In this document: positions 40,519 to 49,218 of the stretch, one piece after another
Layout: the number at the start of each line of letters is the position of its first letter
Numbering within the stretch: position 1 is the first letter of the stretch
Origin: Clostridia bacterium
GTDB lineage: Bacteria; Bacillota; DAOUPZ01
DNA: 64,000 bases
Assembly (NCBI GenBank): GCA_030625885.1
Contig: DAOUPZ010000008.1
Location: 50,228 to 114,227 of the forward strand
Direction: 5' to 3'
Notes under the pieces: model-generated
The model's input: only the letters and a program-made list of their open reading frames with translations
The model's database searches: none
Told to the model about the DNA's origin: nothing
Position numbers and translations under genes: made by a program

Positions 40519-41916
40519 ATGGATGGGTTAAGTCAACAATATTTTGCGGATTTTGATCTGGTTATTGAAAATGGGACGATCATTGATCCTAAAAGAGAAT
40601 TATATACAATAGCAAATGTAGCTGTAAAAGATCAAAAAATAGCCCTCATAACCCGTGCGGACATCAAAGGGAAGAGAACAATTAACGCTAAAAATAAGAT
40701 TGTTTCGCCAGGATTTATCGATTTTCAATCTCATGTTGATGGGAATTTATATTCAGCCAGAAGTGTGATCAGTCAGGGTGCTACAACAACGATTGGCGGG
40801 AATTCAGGAAACATTAACGATGCCCTAGAACGGATTAAAAGAGAAGGATTTCCAATTAATCAGGGTTTTCTTGTATCTCATTCTTCCACGTTAAGGCCTA
40901 TGGTGGGATTAAGTGACCCATATCGATCTGCCAGCCAATGGCAGATCGATAAAATGGTTAGCCTAGCAGAAGAAATGTTAGATTTTGGAGCACTCGGGAT
41001 CTCATCAGGGTTAGAATTTGTTCCGGGATCTTCTATAGAGGAATTACGGGCACTTGCTAGAGTGGTTGCTAAATATGGAAAGGTGATGCCTGTTCATATT
41101 CGACGTGATGGATGGGATGCTTTTAAAGCATTACATGAAGTGATTCGGCTTTCAGAGGAAACTGGGGTAGCCATTCAACTTTCTCATTTGACTTATATGG
41201 TGGGAATGGGGATGATGGCTGAAGCATTAATTTCTATTGATAAAGCACGTAAAAGAGGCTTAGATGTTATGGGAGATGCAGGGGTATATTCTGCTTTTCC
41301 TACTTTTATCGGCACAGCTATATTTGACGAAGGATGGCAGGAAAAATATGAATGTAGTTATGAAGATTTATTGATTTCGTCTGGTATTCATACCGGAAAA
41401 AGGTGTACCAAAATTTTATTTGATGAGTTGCGGCAATCATCTCCCAATACTTTAATTACTGCCTTTGTAGGTGAAGACAGTGAAATTATTGAAGCATTAA
41501 AAAGGGATTATATGCTTATTTCTACTAATGCCGCAGTGGGTTCTCATCAACCGGGTACAGGTCATCCTCAAGATATCGGTACTTTTCCACGTGTATTGGG
41601 CCGTTATGTAAGGGAACTTAAGGTGTTATCTATAATGGAAGCGATAAAGAAAATGACTTATCTGCCTGCACAGCGGTTTGGGCTTAAGAATAAGGGATGG
41701 CTCGGTGTGGGAGCGGATGCAGACATGGCTGTTTTTGATCCCAAGCTTATCATTGACCAAGCAGATTATTTGGGATATGGGATTCCTGATAAGTCACCAA
41801 AAGGAATAGATTATGTGATTGTGAATGGGGTAGTGGTTGTTGAAAATGGTATAGTGAAAGAAACTGAAATGCCGGGTCATATCATAAAATCTCTTAATAA
41901 GTTATGGATTGGATAA
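40519..41916 (+). CDS. amidohydrolase family protein (N-acyl-D-amino-acid deacylase-like)
   Basis: FDLVIENGTIIDPKRELYTIANVAVKDQKIALI...KIVSPGFIDFQSHVDG; metal-dependent hydrolase architecture. Confidence 0.88.
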   Translation: MDGLSQQYFADFDLVIENGTIIDPKRELYTIANVAVKDQKIALITRADIKGKRTINAKNKIVSPGFIDFQSHVDGNLYSARSVISQGATTTIGGNSGNINDALERIKREGFPINQGFLVSHSSTLRPMVGLSDPYRSASQWQIDKMVSLAEEMLDFGALGISSGLEFVPGSSIEELRALARVVAKYGKVMPVHIRRDGWDAFKALHEVIRLSEETGVAIQLSHLTYMVGMGMMAEALISIDKARKRGLDVMGDAGVYSAFPTFIGTAIFDEGWQEKYECSYEDLLISSGIHTGKRCTKILFDELRQSSPNTLITAFVGEDSEIIEALKRDYMLISTNAAVGSHQPGTGHPQDIGTFPRVLGRYVRELKVLSIMEAIKKMTYLPAQRFGLKNKGWLGVGADADMAVFDPKLIIDQADYLGYGIPDKSPKGIDYVIVNGVVVVENGIVKETEMPGHIIKSLNKLWIG

Positions 41917-41959
41917 AGCAAAAGCAGTATACCAAATGGTATACTGCTTTCTTGCTTTA
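41915..41959. terminator. bidirectional terminator between convergent genes
   Basis: AAGCAaAAGCAGTATACC-aaat-GGTATACTGCTTtcTTGCTT. Confidence 0.8.
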
Positions 41960-41963
41960 GGAA

Positions 41964-43547
41964 TTAAATTGATTCTTGACTGACATCTGCGTTCGTACTT
42001 TCCACTAATGATTCTATATCATCACCAAAGAATTTATGTGCAACGATCAGTGTAACAACGAATATACCGAACGTAACTAAAAGGGGCACGATTGGGTTTG
42101 ACATAAAACCGGATAATATGAACCCTACGATCGCACAGGAGGCAACCGTAAAAGCGTAAGGAATTTGTGTTTTAACGTGATCCAAATGGTTACAAGCTGC
42201 ACCTGTAGAAGAAAGAATAGTTGTATCAGCCAGTGGTGAACAGTGATCACCAAACACGCCGCCACCCAGTACAGCTGCGATACAAGCTGACATATTGGCA
42301 TCAGTTGCAACAGCTAAAGGAATAGCAATGGGCATCATGATGGCAAATGTTCCCCAGGAAGCACCTGTTGAAAATGCTGTAAAGCAAGCAAGTAAGAAAA
42401 TCAAAACAGGGATGAAAGTGCCTGGAACAGTACTACCAATCAAACTAGCCAGGAAACCACCTGTATCTAAGGATTCACAAACAGCACCAATGGTCCAGGC
42501 CATTGTTAATAAGCAAAGTGCAAAGAACATCGATTTCATACCGACTACCATGGCTTGAATAGAATCCGTGATGGATACAGAACCTCGGATACGGTACAGA
42601 GCGATACCTACAACAACGGCTAGGAAAGTACCATAAATCAGTGAACTTGCGGCATCGGTGTTATTGAATGCTTCGCCTATGGTAATACCGCCATCGAAAT
42701 AACCGCCGGTATAAACCATAAAGAAGAGAGCACCTGAAAACAATAAGATAATCGGTACAACTAAATCGCTAACCTTTCCATTTTCGGCGGAAGTCATATC
42801 TTTAAAATCATCATCTGACGCACCAAGCTGAGAATCATCATAGGTTTTACCTGTTAAAACCGCTCTCTTTTCTGCATGAGCCATGGGGCCAAATTCTAAT
42901 TTGGTGAAGATGACGATACCAACCATAGCAATGGCTACCCAGGCATAGAAGTTATAAGGAACTGATTTCAGGAAAGCCCCAAACGGTTGGTCTGTAATCC
43001 CTGCTGCAGCAAATCCGGCAGCAATTAAAGATACAACATAGGCAACCCAACTAGAGATAGGAGCCAGGATACAAACGGGAGCCGCTGTAGAGTCGAGAAT
43101 ATAAGCGAGCTTTTCCCGGGAGATTTTGAATCGATCAGTAACAGGACGCATGACTGTTCCAATGGTTAAACTGTTGAAATAATCATCGAAGAATACAATG
43201 ATTCCCATAATCCATGTTGCAGCTTGAGCGCCTTTGCGGCTGTTAATTCGACTTGCGACCCATTCCGCAAATGCAACGGATCCACCAGATCTTGTTAGAA
43301 GACCTACCAAACCGCCTAAAAGGACAACAACCAAAATAACTCTAACATTCCATTCTGGATCGCCCAAACTATTGCAAATCATTTCAAATACTTCGATCAT
43401 AGCAGATACAGGATTAAATCCAGTTAAAATGAGTCCCCCTGCAAATACACCTAAGAATAATGACAAAAGTACTTCCTTAGTAATGATTGCCAGCGTAATG
43501 GCAATAATCGGTGGTAAGATTGACAGGAAACCAAAACCTTGTTCCAT
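41964..43547 (-). CDS. NhaC-family Na+/H+ antiporter
   Basis: 527 aa multi-TM; TWIMGIIVFFDDYFNSLTIGTVMRPVTDRFKISREKLAYILDSTAAPVCILAPISSW, GGGVFGDHCSPLADTTILSSTGA. Confidence 0.92.
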   Translation of the reverse strand: MEQGFGFLSILPPIIAITLAIITKEVLLSLFLGVFAGGLILTGFNPVSAMIEVFEMICNSLGDPEWNVRVILVVVLLGGLVGLLTRSGGSVAFAEWVASRINSRKGAQAATWIMGIIVFFDDYFNSLTIGTVMRPVTDRFKISREKLAYILDSTAAPVCILAPISSWVAYVVSLIAAGFAAAGITDQPFGAFLKSVPYNFYAWVAIAMVGIVIFTKLEFGPMAHAEKRAVLTGKTYDDSQLGASDDDFKDMTSAENGKVSDLVVPIILLFSGALFFMVYTGGYFDGGITIGEAFNNTDAASSLIYGTFLAVVVGIALYRIRGSVSITDSIQAMVVGMKSMFFALCLLTMAWTIGAVCESLDTGGFLASLIGSTVPGTFIPVLIFLLACFTAFSTGASWGTFAIMMPIAIPLAVATDANMSACIAAVLGGGVFGDHCSPLADTTILSSTGAACNHLDHVKTQIPYAFTVASCAIVGFILSGFMSNPIVPLLVTFGIFVVTLIVAHKFFGDDIESLVESTNADVSQESI

Positions 43548-43679
43548 ACAAAACCCTCCTTATTTAATTTTTTTTGTGAACCAAAAAGAAACATTTTTTT
43601 GGATTTGGATGGCTTATTTTTGAACAGTTTAAAGATTTAAACAATAATACTCATCCAAATAAAGGATAACACCTCCTTT

Positions 43680-43730
43680 TTATCTCGTTGCCATTCCCGA
43701 GTAATAGAGATAATCGTGCACTGGGGCAAC
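43680..43730 (-). ncRNA. candidate pseudoknotted leader element upstream of nhaC-like gene
   Basis: Minus strand GTTGCC...TTATCTC...GGCAAC-GAGATAA: two overlapping helices (6 and 7 bp) in H-type topology, immediately 5' of AAAGGAGGTG. Confidence 0.4.
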
Positions 43731-43740
43731 TTTAAAATGT

Positions 43741-43782
43741 TAATGCATATCATGTTAAACTTAATGCTTATCATGTTAAAAA
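43741..43782. repeat. tandem 21-nt direct repeat
   Basis: TTAATGCATATCATGTTAAAC / TTAATGCTTATCATGTTAAAA. Confidence 0.85.
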
Positions 43783-43790
43783 TATATAAT

Positions 43791-43808
43791 TGCAACAATG
43801 ATACCAAT
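43791..43808 (-). promoter_or_regulatory. sigma-54 promoter for nhaC-like gene
   Basis: Minus strand TTGGTATCATTGTTGCAA (GG-N10-GC). Confidence 0.72.
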
Positions 43809-43916
43809 TTTAAAGATTTATAGAAAAAAATAAAAAAATATTTATATTATTATTATTTATATAAAATGAAAGTGTTTTTTTGAAAAGATTAGATAATAAA
43901 TGAATATTGTAGAGAT

Positions 43917-43955
43917 ATAAGACACTATGTATTACAAATGAACAGAGTGTCTTAT
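43917..43955. promoter_or_regulatory. inverted repeat between divergent sigma-54 promoters (candidate UAS or hairpin)
   Basis: ATAAGACACT-N19-AGTGTCTTAT. Confidence 0.45.
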
Positions 43956-44195
43956 AAGTGAACATCTTGATAAAAGAATAAAACGGCTGTTACAATATAG
44001 AACCTTTTATGTTAATAGATTATTCGCAAATTATAATTTTTTCAGCTAGATGCGGTGGGGATATTCCTATAAACGAGAAGTTTCTTCTATATAATTAGAA
44101 AGAAAAGCTTTAAAAAGCTAAATGAGTCATGGTTTGAAACGAATAAGATTGAAATTTAACAATATTATATTAGAAATAATAATATTAACTACGAA

Positions 44196-44213
44196 TTGGA
44201 ACGCAATTTGCAC
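44196..44213 (+). promoter_or_regulatory. sigma-54 promoter for moaD-like gene 1
   Basis: ATTGGAACGCAATTTGCAC (GG-N10-GC). Confidence 0.8.
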
Positions 44214-44334
44214 TTAAAGATGGTTAAAGATCCAAAAGCAATCAAATTATTGAAACAAGTCTCATTGCTGCAAAAAGGGTCAAATATAAAACAAAAGCAG
44301 CTTTTAATTTAAAAAGAAGTAAGGAGGCATAAAA

Positions 44335-44574
44335 ATGGCTGTTCACTTGTTGCTTTATGGCTCACTTAGAAAATATTCAAAGAATAGTGAAACCATAGAA
44401 AACAGTTTATTATATCCATTCAGTCAAGGTATAACGGTTGCGCAGATATTAGATGGGCTAGAAGTTCCGGAGAAAAACGTTTCTTTTATAAGGGTCAATA
44501 AAAATAGATGTAAAATTCATATGACTTTGCGAGATGAAGATTGCATAGAGCTTTTTCCCAGGACCATTGGATGA
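44335..44574 (+). CDS. MoaD/ThiS-like ubiquitin-fold protein 1
   Basis: 79 aa; LLLYGSLRKY...LFPRTIG; ends in a single Gly. Confidence 0.78.
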   Translation: MAVHLLLYGSLRKYSKNSETIENSLLYPFSQGITVAQILDGLEVPEKNVSFIRVNKNRCKIHMTLRDEDCIELFPRTIG

Positions 44575-44650
44575 TCATCAAATGCATAAAACGTTACTTT
44601 TTAAAATGTATCTTCAAAAGATTTTGTAAAAAAGATGATTTCAAATGAGG

Positions 44651-44668
44651 TTGGAACAAAACTTGCAA
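44651..44668 (+). promoter_or_regulatory. sigma-54 promoter for moaD-like gene 2 / CPA2 operon
   Basis: TTGGAACAAAACTTGCAA (GG-N10-GC). Confidence 0.82.
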
Positions 44669-44801
44669 TTTAAATTGATAAATAAATAAAACGAGCATAA
44701 AAAATCGTTAACAAATTTTAAGTCTCCTCGATGATGCAAAACGGGTCAAATAAAAATACGTTAGTTATTAAATGAAATAATAAATAAGGGAGGAAATCAT
44801 T

Positions 44802-45044
44802 TTGGCAATTCAATTATTGTTATATGGACCGTTAAAGAAATATGCGAAAAATATTGAAAAAGGTGAAAATGGTTTGCTGTATCCCTACAAACAAAATATA
44901 ACTGCTCGGAAAGTATTAGATGATTTAGGTATTTCTTTTAAGAACGTTTCTTTTATCATTGTTAATCAAACAAAATATAAATTAGAAACACCCTTGGAAG
45001 ATGGGGATTGCGTAAAAATCCTCCCTAAGATTTTGGGGGGGTAA
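44802..45044 (+). CDS. MoaD/ThiS-like sulfur-carrier protein 2
   Basis: 80 aa; TTG start after gggaggaaatcatt; C-terminal GG; clear paralog of 44335-44574. Confidence 0.8.
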   Translation: MAIQLLLYGPLKKYAKNIEKGENGLLYPYKQNITARKVLDDLGISFKNVSFIIVNQTKYKLETPLEDGDCVKILPKILGG

Positions 45045-45107
45045 CGATCATTAGCTTTAATATGAATCAAATTACAATTAAAAAATAACCAAAGGGGATG
45101 CTATAAA

Positions 45108-46460
45108 ATGGAAATAACGCAATTGCTGATTGTGTTAGTTATTATTTTAGCTTTAGTAAAAATTGCAGGCGTTATTAGTGTTAAATTCGGACAACCAGCT
45201 GTTTTTGGACAGTTATTAACGGGGTTGCTTTTAGGTCCGGCAGTGTTTGGGGTTTTAGAGCCTCACGAAGCCATTTCCTTTTCAGCAGAAATAGGTGTTA
45301 TCCTCATGATGTTTTTGGTAGGTTTAGAAACCAATATTGAAGAAATGAAAAAAGTAGGAATGCCTGCTGTGATGGGTGGCTTTGGCGGTGTTATCGGTTC
45401 ATTTGTATTAGGCTTTGTTGCAGCGCGTTATGTTTTTTCCTTTGATGTCTTCATCAGTGTTTTTATTGGTGTGTTACTTACCGCTACTAGTGTATCTATT
45501 TCAGCACAAACGCTAGTGGAATTAGGTCATATACAGTCTAAAGAAGGTAGAACAATTCTTGGAGCGGCCATTGTTGATGATATTTTAGGGATTATTCTCC
45601 TATCTATCGTTTTAGGGTTCCATGGTGGCGGCGAAATTAATATTTTTCTACTCATAGGGAAAATGATCACGTTTTTTGTTGGAGCAGTCATTTTAGGACA
45701 GAAGCTATTACCGCCGCTGATTAAATATTTACGGATTAACGGTAATCGTTATACCATTACCTCTACGGCATTAATTGTATGTTTCTTTTATTCCTGGTTT
45801 GCCGAGTGGTTTGGCGGGGTAGCTACCATTACGGGAGCATATATAGCGGGTGTTTGTTTTGTTAAGAGTGATGCTGCTCATGAGATTGAAGAAAATATTT
45901 CCATGTTGGCAAATTCCTTCTTTGTACCGATATTTTTTGTGAATGTCGGTTTACAAGCAAAAAAGTTTCCGATTAATGGGCAATTTATCTATTATGCAGT
46001 ATTAATTGTAGTGATTGCTGTTATTTCTAAGGTGGGCGGTTCTGGATTAGGTACTTTCTGGTGTCGCTTTAATGTACTAGAATCATTGCGGGTAGGTATT
46101 GGGATGGTATCTAGAGGAGAAGTAGCCTTGATTATGTGTTCAATAGGTTTAAGTATGGGATTTATGTCACAAGAAGTATTTTCTTTAATGATTGTGATGA
46201 CCATTGCAACAACATTACTTACACCTTTGTTACTAAAAGTGTTTTTCGGCAATGCGACAGTTATTTCTAAAACGAAGAAAATTGACAGCGTTGTACAGCG
46301 AAAACGTGAACAGTTTGAGAAATATTTGCAGAAACAAGAAAATAGGAATTTATCACGGGTAAAGGTTTGGTTAAATATTCATGATTCGAACACAGAAGAA
46401 GATTTAAAGGAAGATGCTACTGATTTAATCATGTGTCACCCAGGAACGAGTGACTTATGA
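45108..46460 (+). CDS. cation:proton antiporter (CPA2/Kef-type)
   Basis: AVFGQLLTGLLLGPAVFG, ILMMFLVGLETNIEEMK, GAAIVDDILGIILLSIV. Confidence 0.92.
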   Translation: MEITQLLIVLVIILALVKIAGVISVKFGQPAVFGQLLTGLLLGPAVFGVLEPHEAISFSAEIGVILMMFLVGLETNIEEMKKVGMPAVMGGFGGVIGSFVLGFVAARYVFSFDVFISVFIGVLLTATSVSISAQTLVELGHIQSKEGRTILGAAIVDDILGIILLSIVLGFHGGGEINIFLLIGKMITFFVGAVILGQKLLPPLIKYLRINGNRYTITSTALIVCFFYSWFAEWFGGVATITGAYIAGVCFVKSDAAHEIEENISMLANSFFVPIFFVNVGLQAKKFPINGQFIYYAVLIVVIAVISKVGGSGLGTFWCRFNVLESLRVGIGMVSRGEVALIMCSIGLSMGFMSQEVFSLMIVMTIATTLLTPLLLKVFFGNATVISKTKKIDSVVQRKREQFEKYLQKQENRNLSRVKVWLNIHDSNTEEDLKEDATDLIMCHPGTSDL

Positions 46461-46872
46461 AAAAAACAAAATAATAAACGAACCTAATAGCTCACTGTTG
46501 CATCGACTTGGCTCAAGTATCGTTATTAACAATTTTCTCTAACAATTTAGTAATAATTTTCCAAAATAATCGTATAAATATAAGGGTGTTAAAAAAAAGA
46601 ACATATTTAAATTATACGCTAAACAACAAAATGGTAATAATGTAACAAAAATAAAACATGGTTAAATCTTATGATGAAAGCCTAAACATTTAATCATGGA
46701 AGAAAAATTTAGTAAAGATATTGCAGACCTACTTATTTATCGACAAGGAACAGGTAGGGTTTGAAGAGGAGGTGGGAGTTGCAAAACTTTGTGGTATTTG
46801 TTCTTGGTTGATTGATGTTTTCAGGAGAAATTAATTTATGGTGATTAGGAGAAAAAAAGGAGGAGAAATTAA

Positions 46873-48237
46873 ATGACAAGAGATTTTAATGCAATTATGG
46901 AGGATTCTCAACGGGTATTGGATATTATTGCGAAGGATAAATTAGAAGGTAAAGAAATGGAAGACTATGTTGCAGAAACGACAGAAAATTTTGCGGAGTA
47001 TTTTAACCCTGGTTTCTTAGAGTATCGTAAATCAGCTTCTACTAATTTCACGGCTGTTGAATGGAGAGACAATGGTGATGTATTCGAAGACCTTCATGGT
47101 AATGAGTATATTGACTGTTTAGGCGGCTATGGTATTTATAACGTTGGACATAAACATCCTAAAGTTGTGGAAGCCGTAACAAATCAATTGAAACGTCAAG
47201 CATTACATAGTCAAGAACTTTTGGATCCATTGCGTGGTAATTTAGCTAAACTTCTTGCTAAAGTAACACCTGGTGATCTTAAGTATTCTTTCTTCTGTAA
47301 CAGTGGTACTGAAGCTGTTGAGTGTGCGTTGAAGGTTGCAATGCTTGCTACAGGTAAACATACCATTATTGCTACGACTGGTGCTTTCCATGGTAAAAGT
47401 TTAGGATCATTGAGTTGTACTTCTAAGTTTGTGTTCCGTAAGCCTTTCTTACCATTACTTCAAGGCGTTAAACATGTTCCATATAATGATCTTGACTGTA
47501 TGGAAAAAATGATACAAAGCTGTCAGTTTACAGGTGAAGATGCTGCTGCTATTATTGTAGAGCCGATTCAAGGTGAAGGTGGCGTTCTCGTTCCTGATGA
47601 TGATTACTTACCAGGACTTCGGAAATTATGTGATAAATATGATGTATTATTGATTGCTGATGAAGTTCAAACAGGTATGGGTAGAACGGGTAAATTCTGG
47701 TGTTGTGATCACTGGGATGTTACACCTGACCTTCTTTGTACAGCTAAAGCATTTGGTGGCGCTGTAATGCCAGCAGGCGCATGTGTTGGTACTGAAAAAG
47801 TTTGGAAAGCTATGATGCCTAACCCATTCTTACATACAACAACATTTGGTGGTAACCCACTAGCTTGTGCTGCAGCTATTGCAACAATCAATGTTCTTTT
47901 AGAAGATAAATTGGTTGAACGTGCAGCTACAGTAGGTGAAGATTTCATTAAGAGATTAGATGGCGTTGCAAAGAAATATCCACAACATGCTGTTGAAGCA
48001 CGTGGAAAAGGTTTCTTGATTGCTATGGAATTTGTAGATGGTGAAAAAGGTTATATGGTAGCTAAGAGTTTATTTAGTCAAGGTGTTATTGTTGCCGGTA
48101 CTTTAATTAATGCGAAGACCATTCGTGTTGAGCCACCAACGACTATTAGTCAAGAACATATGGACGCTGTTGTTGCAGCATTTGATAAAGCATTAGCAAG
48201 CTTAGACGTAGCTGAAGCTGCTGCTACTAACGCATAA
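46873..48237 (+). CDS. patA: putrescine aminotransferase (class III PLP)
   Basis: EYFNPGFLEYRKSASTNFTAVEW, SFFCNSGTEAVECALKVA, LIADEVQTGMGRTGKFW; strong resemblance to E. coli PatA/YgjG. Confidence 0.9.
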   Translation: MTRDFNAIMEDSQRVLDIIAKDKLEGKEMEDYVAETTENFAEYFNPGFLEYRKSASTNFTAVEWRDNGDVFEDLHGNEYIDCLGGYGIYNVGHKHPKVVEAVTNQLKRQALHSQELLDPLRGNLAKLLAKVTPGDLKYSFFCNSGTEAVECALKVAMLATGKHTIIATTGAFHGKSLGSLSCTSKFVFRKPFLPLLQGVKHVPYNDLDCMEKMIQSCQFTGEDAAAIIVEPIQGEGGVLVPDDDYLPGLRKLCDKYDVLLIADEVQTGMGRTGKFWCCDHWDVTPDLLCTAKAFGGAVMPAGACVGTEKVWKAMMPNPFLHTTTFGGNPLACAAAIATINVLLEDKLVERAATVGEDFIKRLDGVAKKYPQHAVEARGKGFLIAMEFVDGEKGYMVAKSLFSQGVIVAGTLINAKTIRVEPPTTISQEHMDAVVAAFDKALASLDVAEAAATNA

Positions 48238-48313
48238 TAAAATAACGGATAGTGAAATAACAGATAGTAAAAGCAAATAAGTCCCCCCCAATGCACAATA
48301 AAGATAAGCCCTT

Positions 48314-48350
48314 ACTAAAGCATCCTTCGGGATGCTTTAGTTTTTTTTCC
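48314..48350 (+). terminator. intrinsic terminator
   Basis: ACTAAAGCATCC-ttc-GGGATGCTTTAGT + T8. Confidence 0.85.
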
Positions 48351-48509
48351 TCTTTCAGCAGTCGCAGGTTTTGGCCTTTTCGTCTTTGGCTGAAAAATGG
48401 CGTTAATCTTTTTTATATCTTGATTAATTTTCATATATTTATTGTATAAAAAGGTAAAACGTACTAAAATATATAAAGGAAGACTTTATTCTCACTCCAT
48501 CCAAGGAAG

Positions 48510-48959
48510 GTGATGTGGATGCTGGTAAAAGAAATGATGACGACTCCGGTAAAGACTGTACTCGAATGGTATACCGTAAAAGAAACGGCAGATTTTTTAG
48601 TTCAGAATGATATTACTGGGGTACCAGTGATCAATAAAGCAGGAGAAATGGTAGGTATTGTGACAGAGAAAGACCTCATCCAGTACTGTTTGCCCAGTTA
48701 TCTTGAATTATTAGGGGATGTACCTTATTTACCAGATACAAATTTTATTCGTTCAATTGAGCAGGAAGAAGATCATGCAATTAGTGAACTGATGACCGTG
48801 GAAGTGATTACGGTTCAAGATGATGCCACAGTAACACAGGTTGCCGCTTTAATGATTGCTAAACATTTAAAGCGGATTCCAATATTGCATGGAGAACAAA
48901 TAGTAGGTATAGTTAGTCGGAAGGATTTAGTAAAATTAATTGCTAAAACAAAAAAATAG
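48510..48959 (+). CDS. tandem CBS-domain protein
   Basis: VKEMMTTPVKTVLEWYTVKETADFLVQNDITGVPVIN; second CBS motif SELMTVEVITVQDDATV. Confidence 0.88.
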   Translation: MMWMLVKEMMTTPVKTVLEWYTVKETADFLVQNDITGVPVINKAGEMVGIVTEKDLIQYCLPSYLELLGDVPYLPDTNFIRSIEQEEDHAISELMTVEVITVQDDATVTQVAALMIAKHLKRIPILHGEQIVGIVSRKDLVKLIAKTKK

Positions 48960-48969
48960 TCATAAAATG

Positions 48970-48998
48970 TTGACAAGGATTAAAAAGTATGATAAATT
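48970..48998 (+). promoter_or_regulatory. sigma-A promoter of the rpmG operon
   Basis: TTGACA-N17-TAAATT. Confidence 0.6.
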
Positions 48999-49052
48999 AT
49001 ACTAGGTAACGTGATAAAAGTAATAGGCTTGGTTTTTAGGGAGGTGGCAAGG

Positions 49053-49202
49053 ATGAGAGTTGCATTTACATTAGAGTGTACAGAATGCAAAAATAGAAAC
49101 TACAGAACTAATAAAAACAAAAGAAATAATCCTGATCGAATGGAATTAAAGAAATATTGTAAGTTCTGTAAAGCTCATACTGTTCATAAAGAAACCAAAT
49201 AG
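49053..49202 (+). CDS. rpmG: 50S ribosomal protein L33
   Basis: [49 protein letters not shown]. Confidence 0.95.
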   Translation: MRVAFTLECTECKNRNYRTNKNKRNNPDRMELKKYCKFCKAHTVHKETK

Positions 49203-49218
49203 TGTTAATGAATTTTGT

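Noticed and set aside
43740-43783. CRISPR-like repeat array
   Set aside because: Only two adjacent repeat units without spacers and no cas genes in the window; a tandem repeat, not a CRISPR array.
46740-46872. Possible sigma-54 promoter before patA (TGTGGTATTTGTTCTTGG)
   Set aside because: GG-N10-TG instead of GG-N10-GC; the -12 GC is almost invariant, so not counted.
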